Under the pieces are notes generated by a model that had not been told where the DNA came from, searched no databases, and saw only the letters and a list, made by a program, of their open reading frames with translations. 64,000 nucleotides of DNA, taken from positions 868,001 to 932,000 of the forward strand of contig NZ_JQCR01000003.1 in NCBI RefSeq assembly GCF_000757885.1, read 5' to 3'. The stretch is from Paenibacillus wynnii. Its GTDB lineage: Bacteria; Bacillota; Bacilli; Paenibacillales; Paenibacillaceae. The position numbers and the translations under genes were made by a program. This document shows positions 51,583 to 60,037 of the stretch, piece by piece; position 1 is the stretch's first letter; each line of letters opens with the position of its first letter.

Positions 51583-52995
51583 ATGGAGGAAGTCCCGGAT
51601 CATTCGCGCAAAGAACAGGATTCATTAGGATCAATGGTTATACCGAAGTCTGCTTATTACGGTATTCATACGGTGAGGGCTATGGATAATTTCCCTGTAA
51701 GCGGCAGACCTGTTAACCCTCATTTGATCCATAGTATGGTTACTGTGAAGAAGGCAGCGGCACTGGCTCATATGAAGATGAATACTTATCAGTTAGAAAT
51801 AGCTCTAGTGATCGTGCAAGCCTGTGATGATATTCTGGAAGGACAATATAAGGAGCAGTTCACTGTGGATGCATTGCAGGGGGGTGCCGGTACATCTACG
51901 AATATGAATGTCAACGAAGTCATTGCTAACCGTGCAATTGAGCTCTTGGGTGGCAAAAGAGGCGACTATTCAAGAATACATCCCCTGGATCACGTCAACT
52001 GCTGCCAATCTACTAATGATGTCTATCCCACGGCTCTAAGAATGGCTGCAATTGGTCAGGTTCGAAAGCTCAGTCAAGCTTTCGCATCCTTACAGGAAGC
52101 CCTTCAGGAGAAGGAACATGAATTTGCCGATGTCCTCAAGCTGGGGCGTACGGAGCTGATGGATGCCCTGCCGATGATGGCAGGGCAAGGCTTCGGAGCG
52201 TACGCCAAAGCGGTAGCGAGAGATCGATGGCGGCTCTACAAGGTTGAGGAGCGGCTACGGGAAATCAATATTGGGGGAACGGCCATTGGAACAGGAATCA
52301 ATGCGCCCGTAAAATATACGTTTTATATCACCGACATTTTACAAGATTTAACCGGCTATGGTCTGGCGCGGAGCGAATATCCGATGGACCCTACACAGAA
52401 TATGGATGTTTTCGTTGAGGTATCCGGTCTGCTGAAGGCCGCCTCCGTGAACCTATTGAAGATATCCAATGATTTGCGTCTACTGGCGAGCGGTCCGACA
52501 GGAGGCTTCGGGGAGCTTGAATTGCCTGCTGTACAGGCGGGTTCCTCGATTATGCCAGGTAAGGTGAATCCGGTTATGGCTGAGATGATAGGACTTGTTG
52601 CCATGCGTGTCATTGCCAATGATTCGGCAGTTACAATGGCGGCTGCAAGTGGACAGCTGGAGCTTAATGCTTTTATGCCTCTGATCGCGGATGCCCTTTT
52701 GGAATCCTTAGAGATATTAACTAGGGGAGTACGTCTGTTCGAAGAGCGCTGTATCCGGGGTATAAGCATTCACGAGGATCGGTGTATTGAAATGGTAGAG
52801 AACTCAACGGTTCTGGCTACCGCATTAGTAGGCCATATCGGTTACGAGAAAAGTGCAGAGATTGCCAAGCAAGCAAGGCGTGAAGGAAAAACAGTACGCT
52901 GTGTGTTGCTAGAGTCAAAGATCCTCACGGATGCTGAGGTCGATAGAATACTGAGTCTCTATCAAGTAACCAAACCTGGCATACCCGGAAAATAA
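51583..52995 (+). CDS. aspA: Aspartate ammonia-lyase (aspartase)
   Basis: 470 residues of the fumarase/aspartase superfamily; the signature GSSIMPGKVNPV (about 320-331) holds the flexible SS loop. TSTNMNVNEVIANRA and CCQSTNDVYPTA are conserved substrate-binding blocks of aspartases. It converts aspartate to fumarate and ammonium. It sits 15 bp after the first hydF and 43 bp before the second, inside the hydrogenase operon, so it may provide ammonium for the bridging amine of the H-cluster, or fumarate as an electron sink (both inference). An ATG start follows GAGGGCGG. Confidence 0.9.
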   Translation: MEEVPDHSRKEQDSLGSMVIPKSAYYGIHTVRAMDNFPVSGRPVNPHLIHSMVTVKKAAALAHMKMNTYQLEIALVIVQACDDILEGQYKEQFTVDALQGGAGTSTNMNVNEVIANRAIELLGGKRGDYSRIHPLDHVNCCQSTNDVYPTALRMAAIGQVRKLSQAFASLQEALQEKEHEFADVLKLGRTELMDALPMMAGQGFGAYAKAVARDRWRLYKVEERLREINIGGTAIGTGINAPVKYTFYITDILQDLTGYGLARSEYPMDPTQNMDVFVEVSGLLKAASVNLLKISNDLRLLASGPTGGFGELELPAVQAGSSIMPGKVNPVMAEMIGLVAMRVIANDSAVTMAAASGQLELNAFMPLIADALLESLEILTRGVRLFEERCIRGISIHEDRCIEMVENSTVLATALVGHIGYEKSAEIAKQARREGKTVRCVLLESKILTDAEVDRILSLYQVTKPGIPGK

Positions 52996-53038
52996 CAGTG
53001 CAGACTTGGAATACCGGTCTGTTGAAGGAGAGAGCCGC

Positions 53039-54292
53039 GTGAGTGTGAATGATACCCCCCGCTCAAGTCGCTTGCACATCGCCATATTCGGCAGGCGCAA
53101 CGCAGGCAAATCAAGCATTATTAACGCAGTAACCCGACAGGATATCGCTGTTGTGTCCCCGGTTAAAGGGACAACGACTGATCCCGTATATAAATCCATG
53201 GAACTACTTCCACTGGGGCCGGTGGTGTTTATTGATACGGCAGGTTTGGATGATGACGGCGAGCTTGGAGAGTTGCGGAAGAAGAAGACACTAGAAGTAT
53301 TGAACAAAACCGATGTGGCCATCATTGTCATTGATGCCGTATGCGGTGTGACCTCCTTTGACCTGCAAATTGCTGAGATCGTTCAACGTAAGGCTATCCC
53401 AACCCTTGGTATTTTGAATAAGATAGATTTGTTAGAACCACAGGCTGGTGACCTTGATGCTCTTGTAAAAAGCACCGAAGAGGAACTGGGGGTAAAGGTG
53501 GTTCCTGTATCTGCAGTTGGACAGCTCGGAATTACTCCACTTAAGAAAGCCCTGATCGCCGCTGTACCCAACGAGGATGATAAATTTCTCATCGTCGGAG
53601 ATCTGATCTCACCAGGTGATATGGTCGTACTCGTGGTACCTATTGATAAAGCGGCACCGAAAGGGAGATTGATTCTTCCGCAGCAGCAGACCATTCGTGA
53701 CATTCTGGAGAGTGACGCGATTGCTGTTGTTACTAAAGAATATGAGTTGAAAGAAACTTTGGAGAGCCTTGGGAAGAAGCCAAGACTAGTGATTACAGAT
53801 TCACAGGTGTTCCTGAAGGTTGCGGCCGATACGCCAAAAGACATTCCGCTGACCTCCTTCTCAATCCTATTCGCCCGGAACAAGGGGGATCTAGAGGAGA
53901 TGGTTAGGGGAGCCCGTGCTATCGACCGACTTCAGGACGGAGACAAAGTGTTAATCGCCGAATCCTGTACACATCACCAGCAGCCCGATGATATCGGTAG
54001 AGTTAAAATTCCGCGCTGGATCCGTCAGGCCACAGGTAAACATATTGAATTCGACTTTGCGAATGGAATGGCATTTCCAGATAACGTGAAGGATTACTCG
54101 CTTATTGTGCATTGCGGCGGCTGTATGATGAATCGCAGACAGATGCTTTGGCGGGTGGAGCAAGCTGTTCAGGCTGGAGTTCCCATCGTCAATTATGGTG
54201 TAGCTATCGCCCATGTCCAGGGTATTTTGGAGAGAGCCATGTCCCCGTTTCCGCTGGCCCGTCTGGCTTGGGAAGAAAGTTTGCCGGAGTAA
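53039..54292 (+). CDS. hydF: [FeFe]-hydrogenase maturation GTPase HydF (copy 2, canonical)
   Basis: 417 residues with a full GTPase set (GRRNAGKSS, GTTTDPV, DTAGLDDD, NKID) and the C-terminal cluster site CTHH...HCGGC (Cys310, Cys359, Cys362) with the same spacing as copy 1. GTG 53039 has GAAGGAGA 8 bp upstream and starts where the conserved N-terminus begins; a TTG at 53006 is possible but weaker. It closes the operon. Both copies keep all expected catalytic and cluster residues. Confidence 0.92.
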   Translation: MSVNDTPRSSRLHIAIFGRRNAGKSSIINAVTRQDIAVVSPVKGTTTDPVYKSMELLPLGPVVFIDTAGLDDDGELGELRKKKTLEVLNKTDVAIIVIDAVCGVTSFDLQIAEIVQRKAIPTLGILNKIDLLEPQAGDLDALVKSTEEELGVKVVPVSAVGQLGITPLKKALIAAVPNEDDKFLIVGDLISPGDMVVLVVPIDKAAPKGRLILPQQQTIRDILESDAIAVVTKEYELKETLESLGKKPRLVITDSQVFLKVAADTPKDIPLTSFSILFARNKGDLEEMVRGARAIDRLQDGDKVLIAESCTHHQQPDDIGRVKIPRWIRQATGKHIEFDFANGMAFPDNVKDYSLIVHCGGCMMNRRQMLWRVEQAVQAGVPIVNYGVAIAHVQGILERAMSPFPLARLAWEESLPE

Positions 54293-54319
54293 GATCCCGT
54301 ATAAGTTCCCGTATCAGTA

Positions 54320-55555
54320 TCATAGTGCTTGGGCAGAACCGTTATCCAGAGGAGACTTATGGGTAGCGGTTCTTTTCTCTGTAAAATAGTAAATTAAAGC
54401 TATAAGCGGTAAGACCATTCCAATCAGAGAAGTGGAATTCCAGCCTCCATGGGCATAAGACCAGCCGCCTAAAGATGAACCAACGGCTCCCCCGATGAAG
54501 AAAATGGACATGAAGAGCCCGTTCAAACGTCCTCTTGCTTCACTCCCCAATGAATAAATCGCACGCTGTCCAAGTACAAGATTTCCTGATACGGCCATAT
54601 CCAGCATAATAGCGGCAAGAACGAGTAGGGCGAGAGCTAGTGTTGAATGGCTTTGAAAGAGATAGGACAATAAAAAAGACAAGAAGGCAATCACCATTGC
54701 AAGTCCCGTCAATAGTCGGGTCCAACCTTTATCCGCCAGCCTTCCCGCTATCGGTGCAGCTATTGCACCGCCAACACCTGCTAGTGCAAATAAGGCGATG
54801 CCTTGCTGAGACATATCGAAATCATTTGCCAATCTTAAAGGGACAGCTGTCCAAAAAAGGCTAAAGGCTGCGAATAGACTGGCTTGATAGATGGCCCGAC
54901 GGCGTAATATTGGTGTTTGTTTTAAAAAAGTCCCTAATGAGACTATTAATTGACTGTAATTCATCGTAGGCGCTGGTTTACGTTTAGGCAAAATTCGCCA
55001 CAGAAGAAGCGTCAATAGAGAGATAATAATTGCCGATAATGCAAATACGGATTGCCACCCCCAAAAGCTGGTGATAAAGCTTGCCACCGGCCGAGCAAAC
55101 ATAATTCCGAGTAAGAGGCCGCTCATTACGTTTCCCACCACGCGGCCGCGCGCTTCTTCAGGGGCTAAATAAGTAGCATAGGGTACCAGGATTTGGGCAA
55201 CCACAGATCCTAACCCAATGAATAGGGATGCAGTCAGGAATATGGGCGTACTTGGCGCCAATGCTGCTGCAATCAATGCACAAATCACAACCAATAGCGA
55301 TCCTACCGCGAGACTCCGATTCTCTATAATGTCACTTAGCGGTACGATAAACAGCAACCCTATAACATAGCCGATTTGAGTTAGAGTAACAATTAACCCT
55401 GCTGCTGCCGAAGAGAGGCCTGTATCAGCACTGATAGGTCCCAATAGGGTTTGAGCATAATAAAGGTTGGCTACGATAAGACCGCATGCGGATGCTAATA
55501 GAAACGTAATCCAACTTGAAATGCGTTTACCTTCCATGACTTGTTTCGTTTTCAT
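54320..55555 (-). CDS. MFS transporter
   Basis: 411 residues with 12 predicted membrane segments and an MFS motif A-like loop (VPLSDIIENRSLAVG). NLYYAQTLLGPISADTGLS is typical of the YnfM/arabinose-efflux-like branch. It is divergent from a TetR gene across a 181-bp region with repeated operator-like motifs, so it is probably the exporter that TetR controls. Its last codons overlap a terminator for the hyd operon. The substrate is unknown. Confidence 0.85.
   Translation of the reverse strand: MKTKQVMEGKRISSWITFLLASACGLIVANLYYAQTLLGPISADTGLSSAAAGLIVTLTQIGYVIGLLFIVPLSDIIENRSLAVGSLLVVICALIAAALAPSTPIFLTASLFIGLGSVVAQILVPYATYLAPEEARGRVVGNVMSGLLLGIMFARPVASFITSFWGWQSVFALSAIIISLLTLLLWRILPKRKPAPTMNYSQLIVSLGTFLKQTPILRRRAIYQASLFAAFSLFWTAVPLRLANDFDMSQQGIALFALAGVGGAIAAPIAGRLADKGWTRLLTGLAMVIAFLSFLLSYLFQSHSTLALALLVLAAIMLDMAVSGNLVLGQRAIYSLGSEARGRLNGLFMSIFFIGGAVGSSLGGWSYAHGGWNSTSLIGMVLPLIALIYYFTEKRTATHKSPLDNGSAQAL
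54335..54376 (+). terminator. hyd operon terminator inside the 3' end of the MFS gene
   Basis: AGAACCGTTATCC pairs over 13 positions (two G-U) with GGGTAGCGGTTCT, followed by TTTT. It lies within the last codons of the convergent MFS gene. Confidence 0.65.
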
Positions 55556-55581
55556 TGAAATCCTCCCTCATTCATAATTAA

Positions 55582-55688
55582 ATACTGAACGTATCGTTTA
55601 TTATTTATGGTTTTATAATATACTGAACGTACAGTTTTGTAAATAGGTTTTATTTTATTGAATATTTAGTATAATGTACGTATAGTAT
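55582..55688. promoter_or_regulatory. TetR operator repeats and promoter between MFS and tetR genes
   Basis: ATACTGAACGTA occurs exactly at 55582-55593 and 55620-55631, and a near-identical inverted copy (ATACTATACGTA) at 55677-55688. The last overlaps a TATAAT -10 box (55670-55675) of the tetR promoter. This arrangement suits autoregulation and control of the divergent exporter. Confidence 0.65.
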
Positions 55689-55736
55689 TTACAGGTTACT
55701 GGTATTACCTATACATCGCACTAAAGGAGGACTTGT

Positions 55737-56348
55737 GTGACTGCTAAAAGAGGACGACCGCGTAATATTGAAACTCAAAACTCTATCCTTTCTTCTTCCT
55801 ATGACTTATTGTTGGAGAAAGGCTTTGGAGCGATCACTGTAGAGAAAATTGCAGAGCGTGCAGGAGTTAGTAAAGCTACCATTTATAAATGGTGGCCTAA
55901 CAAGTCTGCCGTTGTCATGGATGGTTTCCTGTCTGCTGCTTCGGCAAGATTACCGGTACCCGATACGGGCTCAGTTTTCAATGATGTACTTATTCATGCG
56001 ACGAATTTAGTCCGATTCTTGACAAGTCGAGAGGGTAAAATTATTACGGAGTTAATAGGCGAAGGGCAATTTGATTTAGGACTTGCTGAGGCATACCGGA
56101 CTAGATACTTTAACCCACGTCGACTCGAGGCCCGGGATCTTTTGGAACAGGGGGCTCAGCGTGGGGAATTGCGGGAAAATCTGGATATTGAATTAAGTAT
56201 TGATCTCATATATGGGCCGATTTTTTATAGATTGTTATTAACCGGTGAGAAATTGGATGATGCCTATGTGCAGTGTTTGGTAACTACAGCCTTTGAAGGA
56301 ATTAAATCAGACGTGAAAGAGAAAAGGGGATGTCTGCAAGGTGAATAA
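55737..56348 (+). CDS. TetR-family transcriptional regulator
   Basis: 203 residues: N-terminal TetR helix-turn-helix (ITVEKIAERAGVSKATIYKW within about 35-55) preceded by KRGRPRN, and a C-terminal TetR_C ligand domain. A GTG start follows AAAGGAGG. It is divergent from the MFS exporter and overlaps the CueP-family gene by eight bases, so the three are likely one regulon, perhaps for a toxic compound or metal. Confidence 0.9.
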   Translation: MTAKRGRPRNIETQNSILSSSYDLLLEKGFGAITVEKIAERAGVSKATIYKWWPNKSAVVMDGFLSAASARLPVPDTGSVFNDVLIHATNLVRFLTSREGKIITELIGEGQFDLGLAEAYRTRYFNPRRLEARDLLEQGAQRGELRENLDIELSIDLIYGPIFYRLLLTGEKLDDAYVQCLVTTAFEGIKSDVKEKRGCLQGE

Positions 56349-56898
56349 GAAAATATGGGTTGCAGCAACTGGATTGGTTGCCGTTGGGATGATCGGTGGG
56401 TATTTATATGCGGGGGGCTCAGATAGAAATGAACCTAAAGCTAATAATACTGTAAACATTAAGGAATTAGTGCAAGAATACACTTCAAGAACCAAGACGG
56501 CCGAGTCTGCGTCAATTACATCTAAGGAACTCATTGTGACCGACGGTAACGCAAAATCGTTAATCTACGACTTACCAGAGAACGAGTTTTTTGTTTCTAT
56601 CGCGCCGTATGTCGACAAAACGCATCCTTGCGCAACCCACAGCTTAACTGGCTGCCAGGGAGAAATGGTTGAGAAGGAGTTCAACGTAACCATCGTAGAC
56701 ACGGAAGGCAACGAGGTCATGAACGAAACATTGAAATCCCAATCCAATGGATTTATTGATCTATGGCTGCCGCGTGACAAAACATACCATATAACGGTTG
56801 AGCACGACGGTAAAACAGCGGAGTCTGATATTTCCACATTCGAAAGTAACGACACCTGCATCTCAACCATGCAATTAATGGAGAAGAAGAGCATTTAA
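56341..56898 (+). CDS. CueP-family metal-binding protein
   Basis: 185 residues: N-terminal membrane anchor or signal (KKIWVAATGLVAVGMIGGYLY), then the CueP core THPCATHSLTGCQGEM, GFIDLWLPRDKTYHI and a C-terminal NDTCISTMQL. The Cys/His/Met residues match the copper-binding family first known from Salmonella periplasm. In this Gram-positive it would sit outside the membrane. The GTG start overlaps the tetR stop, so it is translationally coupled. The metal is inferred. Confidence 0.85.
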   Translation: MNKKIWVAATGLVAVGMIGGYLYAGGSDRNEPKANNTVNIKELVQEYTSRTKTAESASITSKELIVTDGNAKSLIYDLPENEFFVSIAPYVDKTHPCATHSLTGCQGEMVEKEFNVTIVDTEGNEVMNETLKSQSNGFIDLWLPRDKTYHITVEHDGKTAESDISTFESNDTCISTMQLMEKKSI

Positions 56899-56910
56899 AG
56901 TTAGAACCTG

Positions 56911-56938
56911 AAAACCCCGCGCTGAGCGCGGGGTTTTT
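56911..56938 (+). terminator. Terminator of tetR-cueP
   Basis: AAAACCCCGCGCT and AGCGCGGGGTTTT around TG, followed by T-run. Confidence 0.9.
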
Positions 56939-56968
56939 CTATCACATAGTTAAATTCGATTAAATATT

Positions 56969-57116
56969 AATTGCAAATTGCAAATGAATAAAGTATGATT
57001 TTATAGAGATCAATTTCCATGGGAAATACATGCTATATCTTACTGAAAGAGAGGAGCAGCTATGCTCTATACCCTTGTGGGTAACTTTCTTTAAATTATA
57101 TTTGCAAATTACAAAT
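56969..57116 (+). promoter_or_regulatory. Repeated TTGCAAATT motifs upstream of gshAB
   Basis: AATTGCAAATTGCAAAT (56969-56985) and ATTTGCAAATTACAAAT (57100-57116) are closely similar near-palindromes flanking a possible leader peptide. They look like paired operator sites for a MarR-type or similar regulator; none is adjacent. Confidence 0.45.
57062..57094 (+). CDS. Possible 10-residue leader peptide upstream of gshAB
   Basis: ATG CTC TAT ... TAA encodes MLYTLVGNFL, preceded by GAGGAG five bases upstream, a better ribosome binding site than that of gshAB. It contains a small ACCC/GGGT hairpin. It ends 48 bp before gshAB. It could be an uORF or attenuator; it may also be chance. Confidence 0.3.
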   Translation: MLYTLVGNFL

Positions 57117-57142
57117 AATTTTACCGGAAGAAGGTTTTTAGG

Positions 57143-59458
57143 ATGGATTCATTAAACCTTGATTTAATAAATTTCATTATCGATAAGAAGTTAGATAAAG
57201 AACTCTTGCGGGGCCGATTCGGTCTTGAAAAAGAGAACACTAGAGTCGACAAAGACGGACATCTTGCACTAACCCCTCACCCGAAAGCGTTTGGAAACAA
57301 AACAGATAACCCCTATATCCAAACCGATTTCTCAGAAAGCCAAATTGAAATGATTACCCCCACGTTTAACTCCATAGAGGAAACTTATCATTTCCTAGAA
57401 GCGCTGCAAGATATCGTGACGCAGGAACTGATGGAGACAGGTGAATATTTATGGACCAGTAGTAATCCTCCTGTATTGCCGCGTGATGAGGATATTCCGA
57501 TAGCGCATATGGAGGATCCTTTGGAGGAAATGTATCGGACTCAACTAGGACATAAGTATGGACGAAAAAAACAGTTACTTAGCGGAATACATTATAACTT
57601 TTCGTTTAACGAGAATTTTCTTAAAAAGCTATATGAGGCTTCATTAAGTAAAGACGAATACAAGCTCTTCAAGGATGGGTTGTATTTAAAAGTAGCAAGA
57701 AATGTATTAAAATATCGCTGGTTGCTTATCTATTTGACAGGAGCTAGCCCCGTTTTTAATAAATCTTATATAGAACAATGTGTGGCTTTAAGCGATCATT
57801 TGGATGAAGATAGCCGCTACTTTCCGAATATGAATTCTCTGCGAAACAGTGTATGCGGATACCGTAACGACAAACCTTTTAATGTATCTTTTAACTCCGT
57901 CAATGAATATGTTCAAGACCTGCAAAACTTAGTTCAATCTAAGGAATTACTTAGTGCAAAAGAGTTCTACAGTCCCATTCGTTTGAAACCCGCAACAGGA
58001 GAGAATCCACTTCAAGAACTTCTCGATAACGGTATTGCCTATTTAGAGTTGCGTATGTTTGATTTAAATCCACTGTTCAAGAACGGAATCAGTCTGGAAA
58101 TACTGAAGTTTATCCATTTATTTCTCGTATATATGCTTCTCAAGCAGGATGAACCCTTTAACGAGGATGAACAACAACAGGCAAATCTGGATCTGGATAC
58201 TCTTATGATGGAAGGTCTTCAAGGGAGTATGAAGGTAACGGCAGTAGCACTTATCGATTCCATGCAAGAAATGCTAAGGTATATAAATCCAGATGATCAA
58301 CCCATGAATACGCTGCTTGAGCATAAAAAGAATATCATTCTAAACCCTGCTCTCAGCTACGCGTCAATCGTCAAAGCAGAAATACAACACTCATCATTCT
58401 TGCATTACCATTTAATTAAAGCTAAACAATATGCGAACCATAGTCTCGAAGCCGGATACAAGTTGGCAGGATATGAAGACTTGGAATTATCCACTCAATT
58501 ATTATTAAAAGCAGCCGTGAAGCGCGGGATACACTTTGAACTCATCGATAGAGATGACAATTTTGTGGTTCTGACTAAGGGCGATCATAAGGAATATGTG
58601 AAGCAAGCCACAAAAACGGCCTTGGATTCCTACAGCACGGTTTTAATTATGGAAAATAAGATCGTCACCAAAGAAGTACTGAAGCAACAGGGTATTCGAG
58701 TTCCAGGCGGAAATGCGTATCGAAATCTGCAAGATGCTATGTTAGATTATGAAGTTCATCGTGAAAAGAAAATCGTGATTAAACCGAAATCAACGAATTT
58801 TGGACTGGGTATCACTATTTTCACGAACAACTTTTCAATAGAAGATTATCAGCGAGCTTTTGAAATGGCCTTTGAACATGACCGGACAGTCTTACTCGAG
58901 GAATTTGTTACTGGAAAAGAATATCGCTTTCTTGTCATGGGTGACGAGGTCGTTGGGATACTGCATCGTGTACCCGCCAACATCGTTGGGGACGGAGTTC
59001 GTACTATTGAACAGCTAATCCACGAGAAGAATAAAGATCCATTAAGAGGGCAAGGGTATCGAACGCCGCTTGAAAAGATTCAATTAGGTGAAGCTGAAAG
59101 GTTGTTTTTGAAAATCCATTCCAAGGATCCATCCGACATACCAAGGTTAGGCGAGGTCATCTATTTGCGGGAAAACTCCAACATTAGTACTGGTGGGGAT
59201 AGTATTGATTTTACTGATGAAATCCCAATAAGCTATAAACAGCTTGCTATTCAATCTGCCAAGGCAGCCGGAGCCACCTTTTGCGGAGTGGATATGATGA
59301 TTAATGATATTGAGCAAGAAGCAACGAATGAGAATTACAGCATCATAGAAATTAATTTTAATCCGGCGATTCATATTCACTGTTATCCTTATCAAGGGAC
59401 AAATCGCAAGGCTGATGATAAGATTCTTGATTTGTTATTCGGGAAGATCGATGGATGA
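57143..59458 (+). CDS. gshAB: Bifunctional glutamate-cysteine ligase / glutathione synthetase
   Basis: 771 residues, the length of fused GshF/GshAB enzymes that make glutathione from Glu, Cys and Gly. The N-terminal ~470 residues are the glutamate-cysteine ligase (GRFGLEKENTRV, TDFSESQIEMITP, ISG-type HYNFSFNE); the C-terminal part is an ATP-grasp ligase (KEVLKQQGIRVPGG, VIKPKSTNFGLGI, EEFVTGKEYRFLVMGDEVV, IEINFNPAIHIH). A glutathione route is unusual for this group, which mainly uses bacillithiol, so transfer is possible. The ATG follows AAGAAGG. Confidence 0.93.
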   Translation: MDSLNLDLINFIIDKKLDKELLRGRFGLEKENTRVDKDGHLALTPHPKAFGNKTDNPYIQTDFSESQIEMITPTFNSIEETYHFLEALQDIVTQELMETGEYLWTSSNPPVLPRDEDIPIAHMEDPLEEMYRTQLGHKYGRKKQLLSGIHYNFSFNENFLKKLYEASLSKDEYKLFKDGLYLKVARNVLKYRWLLIYLTGASPVFNKSYIEQCVALSDHLDEDSRYFPNMNSLRNSVCGYRNDKPFNVSFNSVNEYVQDLQNLVQSKELLSAKEFYSPIRLKPATGENPLQELLDNGIAYLELRMFDLNPLFKNGISLEILKFIHLFLVYMLLKQDEPFNEDEQQQANLDLDTLMMEGLQGSMKVTAVALIDSMQEMLRYINPDDQPMNTLLEHKKNIILNPALSYASIVKAEIQHSSFLHYHLIKAKQYANHSLEAGYKLAGYEDLELSTQLLLKAAVKRGIHFELIDRDDNFVVLTKGDHKEYVKQATKTALDSYSTVLIMENKIVTKEVLKQQGIRVPGGNAYRNLQDAMLDYEVHREKKIVIKPKSTNFGLGITIFTNNFSIEDYQRAFEMAFEHDRTVLLEEFVTGKEYRFLVMGDEVVGILHRVPANIVGDGVRTIEQLIHEKNKDPLRGQGYRTPLEKIQLGEAERLFLKIHSKDPSDIPRLGEVIYLRENSNISTGGDSIDFTDEIPISYKQLAIQSAKAAGATFCGVDMMINDIEQEATNENYSIIEINFNPAIHIHCYPYQGTNRKADDKILDLLFGKIDG

Positions 59459-59483
59459 GACAACCCTAAATGAACTATTCACA

Positions 59484-59514
59484 CAAAAACCTTCCTATTT
59501 TAGGAGGTTTTTTG
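59484..59514 (+). terminator. Terminator of gshAB
   Basis: AAAAACCTTCCT and AGGAGGTTTTTT stem with short loop. Confidence 0.85.
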
Positions 59515-59569
59515 TTATTTGTCAGAGAACTACAAACAGTATGTAATCTGAAATAAAGGAGCGGTTGAA

Positions 59570-60037
59570 TTGGTTCATATGTTAAGTCTGATCATCCCGA
59601 CGGCTATATTATTGCCTAATCTATTGTTCATTGGAATGCCTCCAAGAAATCTGCCGGCTAAAGTAGATGACAAAGATCGTTTAATTCTCAAAACAGCTGA
59701 AGGGCTTGGGAGGGTGGGAGTATTTGTGCTACCCCTTTTTTACTCCATACATAATGACCAACCCTATGAAATACTGTCAATAGTTGGAATGTTTATTTTT
59801 CTACTACTGTATTATGTAGGATGGCTTCGATATCTTAGAAAAGGAAGGGATTATCTGTTATTATTCTCACCGATGGCGGGGATTCCGGTACCCTTAGCGG
59901 TTAGTCCGATCCTATATTTTCTAAGTGCCTCAATCGTTTTACATTCTTTATTCATGTTTCTTTGCAGCTTAATACTAGCCCTTGGACATATTCCTCTTAG
60001 CCTAAAAACATATCATCAAATCACTGGAGGGTTATGA
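59570..60037 (+). CDS. Small membrane protein of unknown function
   Basis: 155 residues with four or five hydrophobic helices and no cysteine-based or charged signature that I recognise; IPTAILLPNLLFIGMPP opens the protein. The TTG at 59570 follows AAAGGAG; ATG 59579 is the alternative. The stop overlaps the next start (ATGA), so it is coupled to two histidine phosphatase genes. Confidence 0.65.
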   Translation: MVHMLSLIIPTAILLPNLLFIGMPPRNLPAKVDDKDRLILKTAEGLGRVGVFVLPLFYSIHNDQPYEILSIVGMFIFLLLYYVGWLRYLRKGRDYLLLFSPMAGIPVPLAVSPILYFLSASIVLHSLFMFLCSLILALGHIPLSLKTYHQITGGL

